From Gemmataceae bacterium (GTDB lineage: Bacteria; Planctomycetota; Planctomycetia; Gemmatales; Gemmataceae), in assembly GCA_022842245.1 (NCBI GenBank), contig JALHPZ010000010.1:124001-188000 (forward strand): a DNA stretch of 64,000 nucleotides, in the 5' to 3' direction. Made by a program: the position numbers and the translations under genes. A model generated the notes under the pieces. The model saw nothing but the letters and a program-made list of their open reading frames with translations. It was not told the origin of the DNA and ran no database searches. Positions 8,308-17,313 of the stretch are shown piece after piece; within the stretch, counting starts at the first letter, position 1, and every line of letters begins with the position of its first letter.

Positions 8308-11090
8308 TGGCACGAAGTCGCGCGACACCGCCCAAGAAGACCGTCGAGGCCATCGTCCACGACGATGCCAAGCGCCGGCACATCCCCACGGCCGAGTACC
8401 AGTCGCTCGTTGCCGACGGCCGCGCGCCCAAGGCCGTCCGCTACCCCCGCAACGCCGACCTCGATCCGCAGCTCGTCTGGCGCGGCAAGGACGAACAGGA
8501 CTGGTCCGACCTCGTCGTCCCCGCCCCGCCCATCTACATCCAGGAAAAGGTCCACCCCAAGGCCCTCGTCGACGACCTCCTCCGCCTCGGCGAACTCGAC
8601 CCGAAGTTCCGCATCAAGCCGCCGGAGGTCAACCTCTTCAGCGACTTCAACGGCATCCCCGAACACGCCGACAAGACCGACTTCTACCTCCACGACGGCA
8701 AGTGGCAGAACCGCATGATCCTCGGCGACTCGCTGCAGGTGATGGCGAGCCTCGCCGAGCGCGAGGGGCTGCGCGGCAAGGTCCAGTGCATCTACTTCGA
8801 CCCGCCCTACGGCATCAAGTTCAACAGCAACTTCCAGTGGTCCACCACCAGCCGCGACGTGAAGGACGGCAACGCCCAGCACATCACCCGCGAACCGGAG
8901 CAGGTGAAGGCCTTCCGCGACACCTGGCGCGACGGTATCCACAGCTACCTGACGTACCTCCGCGACCGGCTGACAGTAATGCGCGATCTGCTGACGGAGT
9001 CGGGGTCGATCTTTGTGCAGATCGGAGAGGAGAACTTGCACCGTGTCCGAACCGTGCTTGATGAGGTATTTGGTGATAGCAATTGTGTCTCGGTCATCAC
9101 ATTCTTCAAGTCGGGAAGCCAGACCACATCACTGCTACCATCTTCTGTCGATTACATATTGTGGTATGGTCGAGACATATCTCGAACGAAAGCGAGGCCC
9201 GCCTGGTATCACAAGCTCGAAGGTAGGTCTGCAACTCAAGTCTACCGACATGTACTCCTACCTGACGGGACAAGACGAGGCTTGACCAAGGAAGAGTTTG
9301 AAGATGCTGAATTGCTCCCCGTCGGGAGCAAGATATATCGCCTTTCTGGTATGACATCTGCGAGCGGGAGTTCGACAACTTCCTTTACATATGAATTGCA
9401 TGGTCGAAAATTTACACCGCCTCGGGGAGGCTGGCGTACGAATCTGGAAGGAATGAATCGCTTATCGAAGGCGGACATGCTCTCGCCAAGTGGAAGTACG
9501 ATTGCACACTACAAATACGTTGACGATTTCTCCCTGTCACCTCATACGAATCTGTGGATTGATACAGGAACCGGGAGCTTCACCGATCCTAAGGTATACG
9601 TAGTTCAAACAGGTACGAAAGTTCTGGAACGTTGCCTCCTCATGGCCTCCGATCCCGGCGATCTCGTGCTGGATCCGACGTGCGGGTCGGGGACGACGGC
9701 GTACGTTGCGGAGCAGTGGGGCCGGCGCTGGATCACAATCGACACGTCCCGCGTGGCGCTGGCGCTCGCCCGCGCCCGGATCATGGGCGGCCGATTCCCG
9801 TTCTACCTGCTCGCCGACTCGAAGGAGGGCCAGCAGAAGGAAGCCGAGGTGACGCGGCGGGAGCCGTCGTCGGCGCCGACGCACGGCAGCATCCGGCAGG
9901 GGTTCGTCTACGAGCGCGTGCCGCACATCACGCTGAAGAGCATCGCGAACAACGCCGAGATCGACGTGATCTGGGAGAAATGGCAGGCGAAGCTGGAGCC
10001 GCTGCGGGAGAAGCTGAACAAGGCGGCGAAGACGAAGTGGGAGGAATGGGAGATCCCGCGCGAGGCGGCGGAAGCGTGGGCCGCGGAGGCGAAGAAGCTG
10101 CACGCGGAGTGGTGGAAGGGCCGCATCGCGCGGCAGAAAGAGATCGACGCGAGCATCGCGGCGAAGGCGGAGTACGAGTACCTGTACGACAAGCCGTACG
10201 CGGACAACAAGAAGGTGCGTGTGGCCGGTCCGTTCACGGTGGAGAGCCTCAGCCCGCACCGGATGCTGGGGGTGGACGAAAACGACGAACTGATCGACCC
10301 GCTGGCGAAGCGGCCGTCGGAGGCGCAGGGCTTCGAGCAGATGGTGCTGGAGAACCTGCGGACCGCCGGCGTGCAGCAGGCGCACAAGGAGGACCGGATC
10401 GTTTTCACGTCGCTGACGCCGTGGCCGGGGCGGTACGTCTGCGCCGAGGGGCGGTATGCGGAGGGCGGATCGGAGAAGCGGGCGGCGGTGTTCCTCGGGC
10501 CGGAGTTCGGCACGGTGCAGCGGCAGGACCTGGTGACGGCGGCGCGCGAGGCGGCCGACGCGGGGTTCGACGTGCTGGTGGCGTGCGCGTTCAACTACGA
10601 GGCGCACACGACGGAGTTCGCGAAGTTGGGCCGCGTGCCGGTGCTGAAGGCACGGATGAACGCCGACCTGCACATGAGCGGGGAGCTGAAGAATACGGGC
10701 AAGGGGAACCTGTTCGTGATCTTCGGCGAGCCGGACATCGACCTGATCAAGGAGAAGAACGGGCAGTACCGCGTGAAGGTGAACGGCGTGGACGTGTTCA
10801 AGCCGCAGAGCGGCGAGGTGGTGAGCAGCAACACCGACGGCATCGCGTGCTGGTTCCTCGATACGGATTACAACGAGGAGAGTTTCTTCGTGCGGCACGC
10901 CTACTTTTTGGGGGCGAGCGACCCGTATAAGAGTCTGAAGACGACACTGAAGGCGGAGATCAACGCGGAGGCATGGGAGACGCTGAACAGCGATACTTCT
11001 CGAGCTTTCGACAAGCCGAAGGGCGGCCGGATCGCGGTGAAGGTGATCAACCACCTCGGGGACGAGGTGATGAAGGTGTTCCGGGTGTGA
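8307..11090 (+). CDS. mod: Type III-like site-specific DNA methyltransferase (Mod)
   Basis: The 927-residue protein has the beta-class order of methyltransferase motifs. The catalytic DPPY lies at residues 165-168 and the AdoMet-binding DPTCGSGTT begins at 456. The stretch between them is the expected target-recognition domain. That stretch (bases about 9040-9640) is visibly A+T-richer and uses rarer codons than the flanks, which suggests the specificity domain was swapped by recombination. A long C-terminal extension (residues about 500-927) is rich in Lys, Glu and Trp and is typical of methyltransferases paired with this Res type. It should protect host DNA and give the Res subunit its specificity. 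Its start overlaps the res stop by one base, so the two are translationally coupled. An upstream start at 8145 lies inside res and is unlikely. Confidence 0.87.
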   Translation: MARSRATPPKKTVEAIVHDDAKRRHIPTAEYQSLVADGRAPKAVRYPRNADLDPQLVWRGKDEQDWSDLVVPAPPIYIQEKVHPKALVDDLLRLGELDPKFRIKPPEVNLFSDFNGIPEHADKTDFYLHDGKWQNRMILGDSLQVMASLAEREGLRGKVQCIYFDPPYGIKFNSNFQWSTTSRDVKDGNAQHITREPEQVKAFRDTWRDGIHSYLTYLRDRLTVMRDLLTESGSIFVQIGEENLHRVRTVLDEVFGDSNCVSVITFFKSGSQTTSLLPSSVDYILWYGRDISRTKARPAWYHKLEGRSATQVYRHVLLPDGTRRGLTKEEFEDAELLPVGSKIYRLSGMTSASGSSTTSFTYELHGRKFTPPRGGWRTNLEGMNRLSKADMLSPSGSTIAHYKYVDDFSLSPHTNLWIDTGTGSFTDPKVYVVQTGTKVLERCLLMASDPGDLVLDPTCGSGTTAYVAEQWGRRWITIDTSRVALALARARIMGGRFPFYLLADSKEGQQKEAEVTRREPSSAPTHGSIRQGFVYERVPHITLKSIANNAEIDVIWEKWQAKLEPLREKLNKAAKTKWEEWEIPREAAEAWAAEAKKLHAEWWKGRIARQKEIDASIAAKAEYEYLYDKPYADNKKVRVAGPFTVESLSPHRMLGVDENDELIDPLAKRPSEAQGFEQMVLENLRTAGVQQAHKEDRIVFTSLTPWPGRYVCAEGRYAEGGSEKRAAVFLGPEFGTVQRQDLVTAAREAADAGFDVLVACAFNYEAHTTEFAKLGRVPVLKARMNADLHMSGELKNTGKGNLFVIFGEPDIDLIKEKNGQYRVKVNGVDVFKPQSGEVVSSNTDGIACWFLDTDYNEESFFVRHAYFLGASDPYKSLKTTLKAEINAEAWETLNSDTSRAFDKPKGGRIAVKVINHLGDEVMKVFRV

Positions 11091-11121
11091 GATATGATGA
11101 TCGGCCTAGGGTGCATCAGCC

Positions 11122-11907
11122 ATGAAGCCGAATATATCGGAATTCAGCTATGGTTATGCCGTAACTTCCGAATTGCAAACAACGCATTTTGGTTTTACTG
11201 CTGTGCCAGTCTTCCCATCATTGATCCAAGAAGGTCAGCCGGGCGGCGGTTATGATGTGATGTTGTCAACTCCATTCTTTCTACTGTTCATTCAATTCAA
11301 ATTGTCGGATTACATGAAATCACGACGCGCGAGCGAAGCCCAAAGCTCGCTTCTGGATTGCCCTTTCTACCGGATGCATCTTCGACCTTCGCGACATTCG
11401 CTCCAGCACCAGATGCTTTTGGATTTGAATAACTCGGGAAACATAGTTTACTATGCTGCGCCTGCTTTTCATCAGCCAAATGAGTTCAATGACTTCTTCT
11501 TGAATCGTCAAGTAGTAATGAATAGCGCCTGGTTCCCTCCATCGCTAATAGGGCCATTGCCAGATGCTCAGGATCATTGTGTTTCATTTCGATTGAACGA
11601 GCGCGCGTTTTTCTGTTCCGATGCCGTTGAGCTGCAAAAAGAATTCAACTTTGAGACATTTGTATCCGGATTACGCATCGAGTTTGATCGTCAAGTGGGA
11701 ATAGGTAGTGATCGGCTTGAGTATGTTCGAAATGTCGCGGCGGAGATCGAGGGCTTGCGAAGGAGGTATGCTGCAGACCAAGAAGGCGATCGTGTCTTAT
11801 TTGGAGAACGAGTTTTTGCAAATATGCATCCTCTAGAGCGACTTGTCATCAATGCTCGTATGGCGATTGATTCGCATGTGTTCCTCGTTCGGAGGGCCGG
11901 GCAATAA
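11122..11907 (+). CDS. Unknown A+T-rich protein, possibly PD-(D/E)XK-like
   Basis: I do not recognise this 261-residue protein. Its base composition is clearly lower in G+C than its neighbours, pointing to separate acquisition. Residues 41-62 contain Gly-Gly-Gly-Tyr-Asp45 followed by a hydrophobic strand and Gln58-x-Lys60. This resembles the Asp...(Glu/Gln)-x-Lys core of PD-(D/E)XK nucleases, but that is a weak inference from a short pattern. There is no signal peptide or membrane segment. It sits between mod and the helicase gene, and the helicase start codon overlaps its stop (TAATG), so it is translated within the cluster and probably contributes to it as effector or adaptor. Confidence 0.6.
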   Translation: MKPNISEFSYGYAVTSELQTTHFGFTAVPVFPSLIQEGQPGGGYDVMLSTPFFLLFIQFKLSDYMKSRRASEAQSSLLDCPFYRMHLRPSRHSLQHQMLLDLNNSGNIVYYAAPAFHQPNEFNDFFLNRQVVMNSAWFPPSLIGPLPDAQDHCVSFRLNERAFFCSDAVELQKEFNFETFVSGLRIEFDRQVGIGSDRLEYVRNVAAEIEGLRRRYAADQEGDRVLFGERVFANMHPLERLVINARMAIDSHVFLVRRAGQ

Positions 11908-13985
11908 TGGAATCGTTCCGCATCGCCGACACGTTCACGAACAGCCTCGCTCGCCTGACCGGCGACGAGCAGAAAGCCGTCAAGACGACGGCGTTCGACC
12001 TGCAACTGAACCCATCCAGTCCCGGCATGAGCTTCCACAAGCTCGATCGGGCGAAGGACAAGAACTTCTGGAGCGTGCGGGTCAACAAGGACATCCGTGT
12101 CATCGTCCACAAGACGCCGGGCAGCTTGCTGCTCTGCTACGTCGACCACCACGACAAGGCCTACGATTGGGCGGAACGACGGAAGCTCGAAACGCATCCG
12201 AAGACTGGCGCGGCGCAACTCGTTGTGATTCGCGAGACGGTGCAGGAAATCACGATCCCGAAGTATGTCGAGGAGGCGAAGCCAAAGAAGGCCTTGCGAT
12301 CCCTCTTCGGCACCATCGCGGACGACGTTCTCCTGGGATACGGCGTGCCGCCGGAGTGGCTGGCCGACGTGAAAGCGGCGACGGACGACAACTATCTGGC
12401 GCTGGCGGACCACCTTCCAGCCGAAGCGGCCGAAGCGTTGCTGGAACTGGCCACGGGCGGAACGCCGCGGATCGCGAAACCAACGGCTAACGATGTGGGA
12501 CCGTTCGACCATCCGGATGCGCTGCGCCGGTTCCGCGTGATGTCGAACGTCGAGGAGTTGGAGCGGGCGCTCGACTATCCGTGGGAGAAGTGGACCGTCT
12601 TTCTCCACCCGGAGCAGCGCGAGATCGTCGAGCGGAACTACGCCGGCCCGGCGAGAGTGGCAGGATCGGCCGGGACGGGGAAGACGATCGTCGCGTTGCA
12701 TCGGGCCGTTCACCTGGCCCGCACGAATCCGGATTCGCGGATCCTCTTAGCGACATACTCCGAGACACTGGCCCACTCCCTGCGGACGAAGCTCAAGCGG
12801 CTGCTCGGCAACGAGCCGCGCCTCGCCGACCGGATCGACGTGTGTTCGCTCGATTCCCTCGGCCTTCGGCTCCATCAATCGCTGATCGGTAAAGTCGCCG
12901 TCGCTCCGCGTGAGCAAGTGATCGAACTCGTCAAGAAAGCGTCCGGGACTGTCGAAGGGCACAAGTTTACGCGGCAGTTCCTTACCGCCGAATGGGATCA
13001 GATCGTCGACGCCTGGCAGCTCGATTCCTGGGAAAGCTATCGCAACGTGCCGCGACTCGGGCGGAAGGTACGGCTTTCCGAGGCTCAGCGTCGGCAACTC
13101 TGGACGATCTTCGAAGCCGTGCGGAACGGGCTCGCGGCGAAGAAACTCACTACGGGATCGGGCTTGTTTACCGCACTGGCGTCGGCCGTGGCCGACGCGA
13201 AGAACCGCCCGTACGACTTCGCCATCGTCGACGAGTCGCAGGATCTCGGCGTCGCGCACCTCCGGTTCTTTGCGGCGTTGGGCGGGGATCGCCCGAACGC
13301 GCTCTTCTTCGCCGGCGACCTCGGCCAGCGGATCTTCCAGGCACCGGTATCGTGGAAGGCACTCGGCATCGACATCCGCGGCCGCTCGAAAACGCTGCGC
13401 GTGAACTATCGCACATCGCACCAGATTCGCGAATACGCCGATCGGCTATTGGGACCGGAAGTCGCCGACCTGGACGGACAGTCCGAGAAGCGGAACGACA
13501 CGATTTCCGTGTTCAACGGCCCGGCGCCCGCCATTCAAACGTTCAAGTCGGCCGCGGACGAATCGAAAGCCGTTGGTGCCTGGCTCGCCGAACAAGCGTC
13601 GCCGGGCACGCTCCCCCACGAGATCGCCGTATTCGTGCGTTCCGAAGCCCAGCTGGAACGAGCCAAGACGGCCGCGAAGTTATCGGGGATTCCGTTCAAA
13701 GTGCTGGATGAGAATGTGGAAACGGTCAGTGGCCACCTTTCCATCGGTACGATGCATCTCGCGAAAGGACTGGAGTTTCGCGTTGTTGCAGTGATGGCCT
13801 GCGACGATGAAATCATCCCGCTGCAGGAACGAATCGAATCCGTTGGCGAAGACTCCGACTTGAGGGAAGTTTACGATACGGAGCGGCAGCTACTCTATGT
13901 GGGCTGCACACGGGCGCGGGATCGTTTGCTCGTGACCGCGGTAGATCCAGCGTCGGAGTTCCTGGACGATTTTGCCGCGATATAG
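11907..13985 (+). CDS. RelE-like domain fused to UvrD/Rep-type (SF1) helicase
   Basis: The 692-residue protein begins with a RelE/ParE-fold-like segment (about residues 1-95), with the typical Phe-His-Lys-Leu and Val-Asn-Lys-Asp-Ile-Arg-Val-Ile-Val pattern. A linker follows, and then an SF1 helicase. Walker A GSAGTGKT begins at residue 253. Walker B is VDESQD, with Asp442 starting DESQD, followed by the arginine-containing motif in VNYRTSHQIREYA. The C-terminus has the UvrD-type motif TMHLAKGLEF and LLYVGCTRARDRL. The helicase part should translocate on single-stranded DNA with 3'-5' polarity, as known for UvrD relatives. The RelE-like part may be an mRNA-cleaving toxin or only a recognition fold; no catalytic set could be confirmed. 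It is co-directional with the type III-like genes upstream and the TerB and BrxL genes downstream. Confidence 0.8.
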   Translation: MESFRIADTFTNSLARLTGDEQKAVKTTAFDLQLNPSSPGMSFHKLDRAKDKNFWSVRVNKDIRVIVHKTPGSLLLCYVDHHDKAYDWAERRKLETHPKTGAAQLVVIRETVQEITIPKYVEEAKPKKALRSLFGTIADDVLLGYGVPPEWLADVKAATDDNYLALADHLPAEAAEALLELATGGTPRIAKPTANDVGPFDHPDALRRFRVMSNVEELERALDYPWEKWTVFLHPEQREIVERNYAGPARVAGSAGTGKTIVALHRAVHLARTNPDSRILLATYSETLAHSLRTKLKRLLGNEPRLADRIDVCSLDSLGLRLHQSLIGKVAVAPREQVIELVKKASGTVEGHKFTRQFLTAEWDQIVDAWQLDSWESYRNVPRLGRKVRLSEAQRRQLWTIFEAVRNGLAAKKLTTGSGLFTALASAVADAKNRPYDFAIVDESQDLGVAHLRFFAALGGDRPNALFFAGDLGQRIFQAPVSWKALGIDIRGRSKTLRVNYRTSHQIREYADRLLGPEVADLDGQSEKRNDTISVFNGPAPAIQTFKSAADESKAVGAWLAEQASPGTLPHEIAVFVRSEAQLERAKTAAKLSGIPFKVLDENVETVSGHLSIGTMHLAKGLEFRVVAVMACDDEIIPLQERIESVGEDSDLREVYDTERQLLYVGCTRARDRLLVTAVDPASEFLDDFAAI

Positions 13986-14145
13986 CTTGTCAGGGTCATC
14001 GGACCCGTCCGTGACCATCAGCTATGGCAATCCGAACTCCAGGATAAGTTGATCAGCTGCGTGACGTACGAGGAGAAGCGAACGATTCGGAGATTTTCCG
14101 TCACGACCTTCGCTTCTTTCTCAAATATGTGATGCGCTCCGCAAC

Positions 14146-17100
14146 GTGCGGGCAGCGAGGGTCGCTACCGTGTGGATCCTGTTCCTCGTCGTGCTGCTAC
14201 CGGTCGTCATCGTTTCGGCGCTAGCGTTGTACTACCACACGAAGTTCCAACGAACCGAAGCCTACGTCTGGCGGGAGGGCGTCCTCGAACGATACCGTCG
14301 ATTGACTAGGGAAATGCGCGAGGCCGACGAACCGGTTCGAGCCCTCAACGTCGATGCCATCCGAAGTCGATACTTGTCCGAACACTACGGGACGATCCCC
14401 GTCGAGAATGTTTCGCGGTTCACCGGAATCGGCCCCGGAACGGTGGACCGATTGCGAATTGCCGGCCTCCGATCGCTCGCGGACCTGATCGGGTACCCCT
14501 TCGAGAATCTGCCCGGGATCGGGCCGGTGAAAGGGAATGACCTGCGCGCGGCCGTGCGCACGTTGCGAGCCCAGGCCGAGCGGGAATTCGATTCCGGCCA
14601 GTGCCGCGTGGCCCGGGATTGCGCCCGCGAGATCGAGGATGCACGCCGGCGGAACCGCGAACGGGAAGCGGATCGCGAACGGACGCTCGCGAATCTCCGC
14701 AAGGAACTGAAGGCGATCGAACCCGACGCCAAAGTCGCCCGGGGCATCACGCTCTGGGGCTACTTTTGGAACGACGGCGAGTACCCCGGCTACGGACGGA
14801 AACCCGACGCGGGCGACGAGTTCCTCGGCTGGCCGAAATCGTGGAAGGAATCGGAAAACGAAGCTGGCACGGCCAAAACTGCCGGGGATAATGACCTGCT
14901 CGTGACCATGATGCCGGCTCGAGGAACTGCGCCGATGTCGCCACCCCCTGCAGTGGCCGCCGCTCCGCCCTTGCTCGACCTCACGATCCAGTGCGGGACG
15001 TGCGATGCCCGCTTGCGCGTCACGTCGTCGAAGCGCCGGGAGCAGTTTCGCGTGACCTGCCCGCGCTGCCAGACCGTGACGACGGTGAAAGTGCCGGATG
15101 CAGAACCAAAGCCATTGCCTGTAGTCAAGCCGTTGCCGGTGGCGACACCAATCCCGCCACTGGTGCCGAAACCGGTCGCATTCGCGCCCGCCGCGCGCGC
15201 TCCTACTCCCGCGTCGCTGCCTTCAAATCCGGCTGCCGCGACAGTACCGGTCGCTCTCCCGCCTCCACCCAAGCCGTTGAACCTGCTCGTACCCATGCAG
15301 CGGGTCCCGCAGGCTCCACCGCCGCCCGTCGAGCATCCCGAGCTTCCAAAGCTGCGTGCCTTCGCCGCATTCGGATTGATGATCGCGAAAGCCGACGGCC
15401 GCATTGCCAAAGCCGAGCGTGCCGCCGTCCGCGAGTCCCTCGAGTCCCTGTTCGCCCACGATCTGCTGCTCGTGTGGCACATCGATCCCGTCATCGAGTC
15501 CGCGGAGAAGGCGATACCGAGCGAGGAGCAGGCCGTCGCGTTGATCCTGCGAAACACGAAGCCGGACGAACGGCAAACGGTCTATCGCGCCGCAGAGAAG
15601 ATCGCGTTCGCCTGTGGAAACCGCAATCGGCAGGAGATCGAAACGCTCGACCGCGTGGCGGCCGCCCTCGGCGTCGAGCCGACACCGGTCGCACCTGCGA
15701 CTCCCGTGCAAACTCCTGTCACATCAACTGCAAAAACCGTCGAATCTACATCTGTTCAGGAACAATCGGCATCCACAAGTGCATGTTCGGAATCGCATAC
15801 GTACACGTCTGCAGAAGCAATGAAGCTCGATGTATTTGCTTGCTATTGCACCATGATAGTAGAATTGACCGGCGCTGATTCGTATTCAATGAGAAAGGAA
15901 ATCAAAGATGCCCTATTGAATGTGTTCGGCTCGCAAACAATAATAAATACACAAATAGATAATGCTATTAGAATAGCCGAATCCTTGGTGCACAACGTGG
16001 CCGATCGAACCGAGCAGTTATACAAGATTGCAACTATTGATGAACTATTGAAGCTGCGGTCATATACAAAACGAATCGATACACTATCTAGAATAATGGA
16101 CTCCACCCCTAGCAATAAGATCACTCAATGCACGGCCGATTTGGAGCATATTATTTCCGATTTGCTACCGACTGGGGATTTTCGTTTCGTGGAACTTCTT
16201 AACGAGAATCCTGGGCTCGCAAACCATGACGAACGAATACAAGAGAGAAATAGTCCGGATAATAATCCTCCAACAGGACAAACTCAGCAGTCTATTCCAG
16301 TTAAACACGAACGAGGGCTACCAAATTCAGTTGTGCAGTTAGATTCAACGCATAATTCCAAGCAGGTTTCGAGGTTCAAAAATCCACTTGATTCAACCCT
16401 TCCAGCCACACAGTCGGCCAAGACTCCGGTATGGCCAGAAGGCATGGCAATTTCATCTAAGAAGCCCGCGAAACCCGCGAAACCCGCATACGAGCCTCCG
16501 ACTCAAAGCCCAGCATGGCCCAATGATCTGTTCGTGTATATCCATGAATCAACAACTTCAGCGCCCACAAACAAATTATATATCGAGCCTGACGATCTTC
16601 CAAAGCTTCGAGCGTTTGCCGTATTCGGGCTGATGATCGCAAAGGCTGATGGCCGAATCTCGAAGGCCGAGCGCGCCGCGGTGCGAGAATTCCTCGCGGC
16701 CCTCTTCGCCCACGATTCGATGCTCGTGCGGCACATCGATCCCGTCATCGAGTCCGCGGAGAAGGCGATACCGAGCGAGGAGCAGGCCGTCGCGTTGATC
16801 CTGCGGAACACGAAGCCGGACGAACGGCGGACGGTCTACCGCGCCGCGGAGAAGATCGCGGACGCCTGCGGGAATCGCAATCGTCAGGAGATCGAAACCC
16901 TCGAACGGGTCGCCGCGGCACTCGGCGTCGAGCCGGCCCCGAAAACCGTGGTCCGCCCCGAGCCGCCGAAACCCGTCGCGACTTCAATAGCGCACCAGTC
17001 GCCACGCATCACGCCCGCGCCGCCTCCGGCACCGAACCATCGGGCGATACTCGAAATCGAACCCGGCACGGAATTGTCCGTTGAGCTGATCCGCCGGCGT

Positions 17101-17310
17101 TTTACGATGCTGTTCGAGCGGGCCGATCCGGCGAAGGCAGCCCTTCTCGGCCCGGAGTTCGCGGCGATGGCGGAGAAGAAGCGGGCCGACGTTCGGAGCG
17201 CGGCCGAGGCGTTGCTCGCGCCGTTCGGCGCGCCGCTCGACCCGCCGGCCGCCCCGCCGCCGAGCGACATCCGCCACAACCCCGACCTCGATGACATCTT
17301 CGGAGGCTGA
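14146..17310 (+). CDS. Membrane-anchored HhH/zinc-ribbon/multi-TerB protein
   Basis: The 1054-residue protein starts at a GTG and has one N-terminal transmembrane helix (about residues 7-29). Two helix-hairpin-helix-like elements follow (about 88-140, with GIGPGTV and LPGIGPVKG). A zinc ribbon has Cys283, Cys286, Cys305 and Cys308, and is followed by a Pro/Ala-rich linker. TerB-like domains lie at about 402-510 and 819-925. A more divergent one lies at about 561-665 within an A+T-rich stretch. The C-terminus (about 965-1054) is a helical domain ending in acidic residues. TerB domains are known from tellurite/stress and defence-related membrane complexes. The next gene, brxL, begins four bases after this stop, so the pair probably acts together. 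Its exact job is unknown. Confidence 0.7.
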   Translation: MRAARVATVWILFLVVLLPVVIVSALALYYHTKFQRTEAYVWREGVLERYRRLTREMREADEPVRALNVDAIRSRYLSEHYGTIPVENVSRFTGIGPGTVDRLRIAGLRSLADLIGYPFENLPGIGPVKGNDLRAAVRTLRAQAEREFDSGQCRVARDCAREIEDARRRNREREADRERTLANLRKELKAIEPDAKVARGITLWGYFWNDGEYPGYGRKPDAGDEFLGWPKSWKESENEAGTAKTAGDNDLLVTMMPARGTAPMSPPPAVAAAPPLLDLTIQCGTCDARLRVTSSKRREQFRVTCPRCQTVTTVKVPDAEPKPLPVVKPLPVATPIPPLVPKPVAFAPAARAPTPASLPSNPAAATVPVALPPPPKPLNLLVPMQRVPQAPPPPVEHPELPKLRAFAAFGLMIAKADGRIAKAERAAVRESLESLFAHDLLLVWHIDPVIESAEKAIPSEEQAVALILRNTKPDERQTVYRAAEKIAFACGNRNRQEIETLDRVAAALGVEPTPVAPATPVQTPVTSTAKTVESTSVQEQSASTSACSESHTYTSAEAMKLDVFACYCTMIVELTGADSYSMRKEIKDALLNVFGSQTIINTQIDNAIRIAESLVHNVADRTEQLYKIATIDELLKLRSYTKRIDTLSRIMDSTPSNKITQCTADLEHIISDLLPTGDFRFVELLNENPGLANHDERIQERNSPDNNPPTGQTQQSIPVKHERGLPNSVVQLDSTHNSKQVSRFKNPLDSTLPATQSAKTPVWPEGMAISSKKPAKPAKPAYEPPTQSPAWPNDLFVYIHESTTSAPTNKLYIEPDDLPKLRAFAVFGLMIAKADGRISKAERAAVREFLAALFAHDSMLVRHIDPVIESAEKAIPSEEQAVALILRNTKPDERRTVYRAAEKIADACGNRNRQEIETLERVAAALGVEPAPKTVVRPEPPKPVATSIAHQSPRITPAPPPAPNHRAILEIEPGTELSVELIRRRFTMLFERADPAKAALLGPEFAAMAEKKRADVRSAAEALLAPFGAPLDPPAAPPPSDIRHNPDLDDIFGG
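15343..15681 (+). repeat. TerB module copy 1 (339-bp direct repeat)
   Basis: This segment and 16597-16935 have the same length and are nearly identical. The 74 bases at 15478-15551 match 16732-16805 exactly, far more than protein-level conservation requires. This indicates a recent duplication or gene conversion inside the gene. Confidence 0.85.
16597..16935 (+). repeat. TerB module copy 2 (339-bp direct repeat)
   Basis: Second copy of the TerB module at 15343-15681. The roughly 0.9 kb between the copies (about 15720-16590) is A+T-rich and codes for a divergent TerB-like domain with a low-complexity linker. Confidence 0.85.
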
Positions 17311-17313
17311 GCC

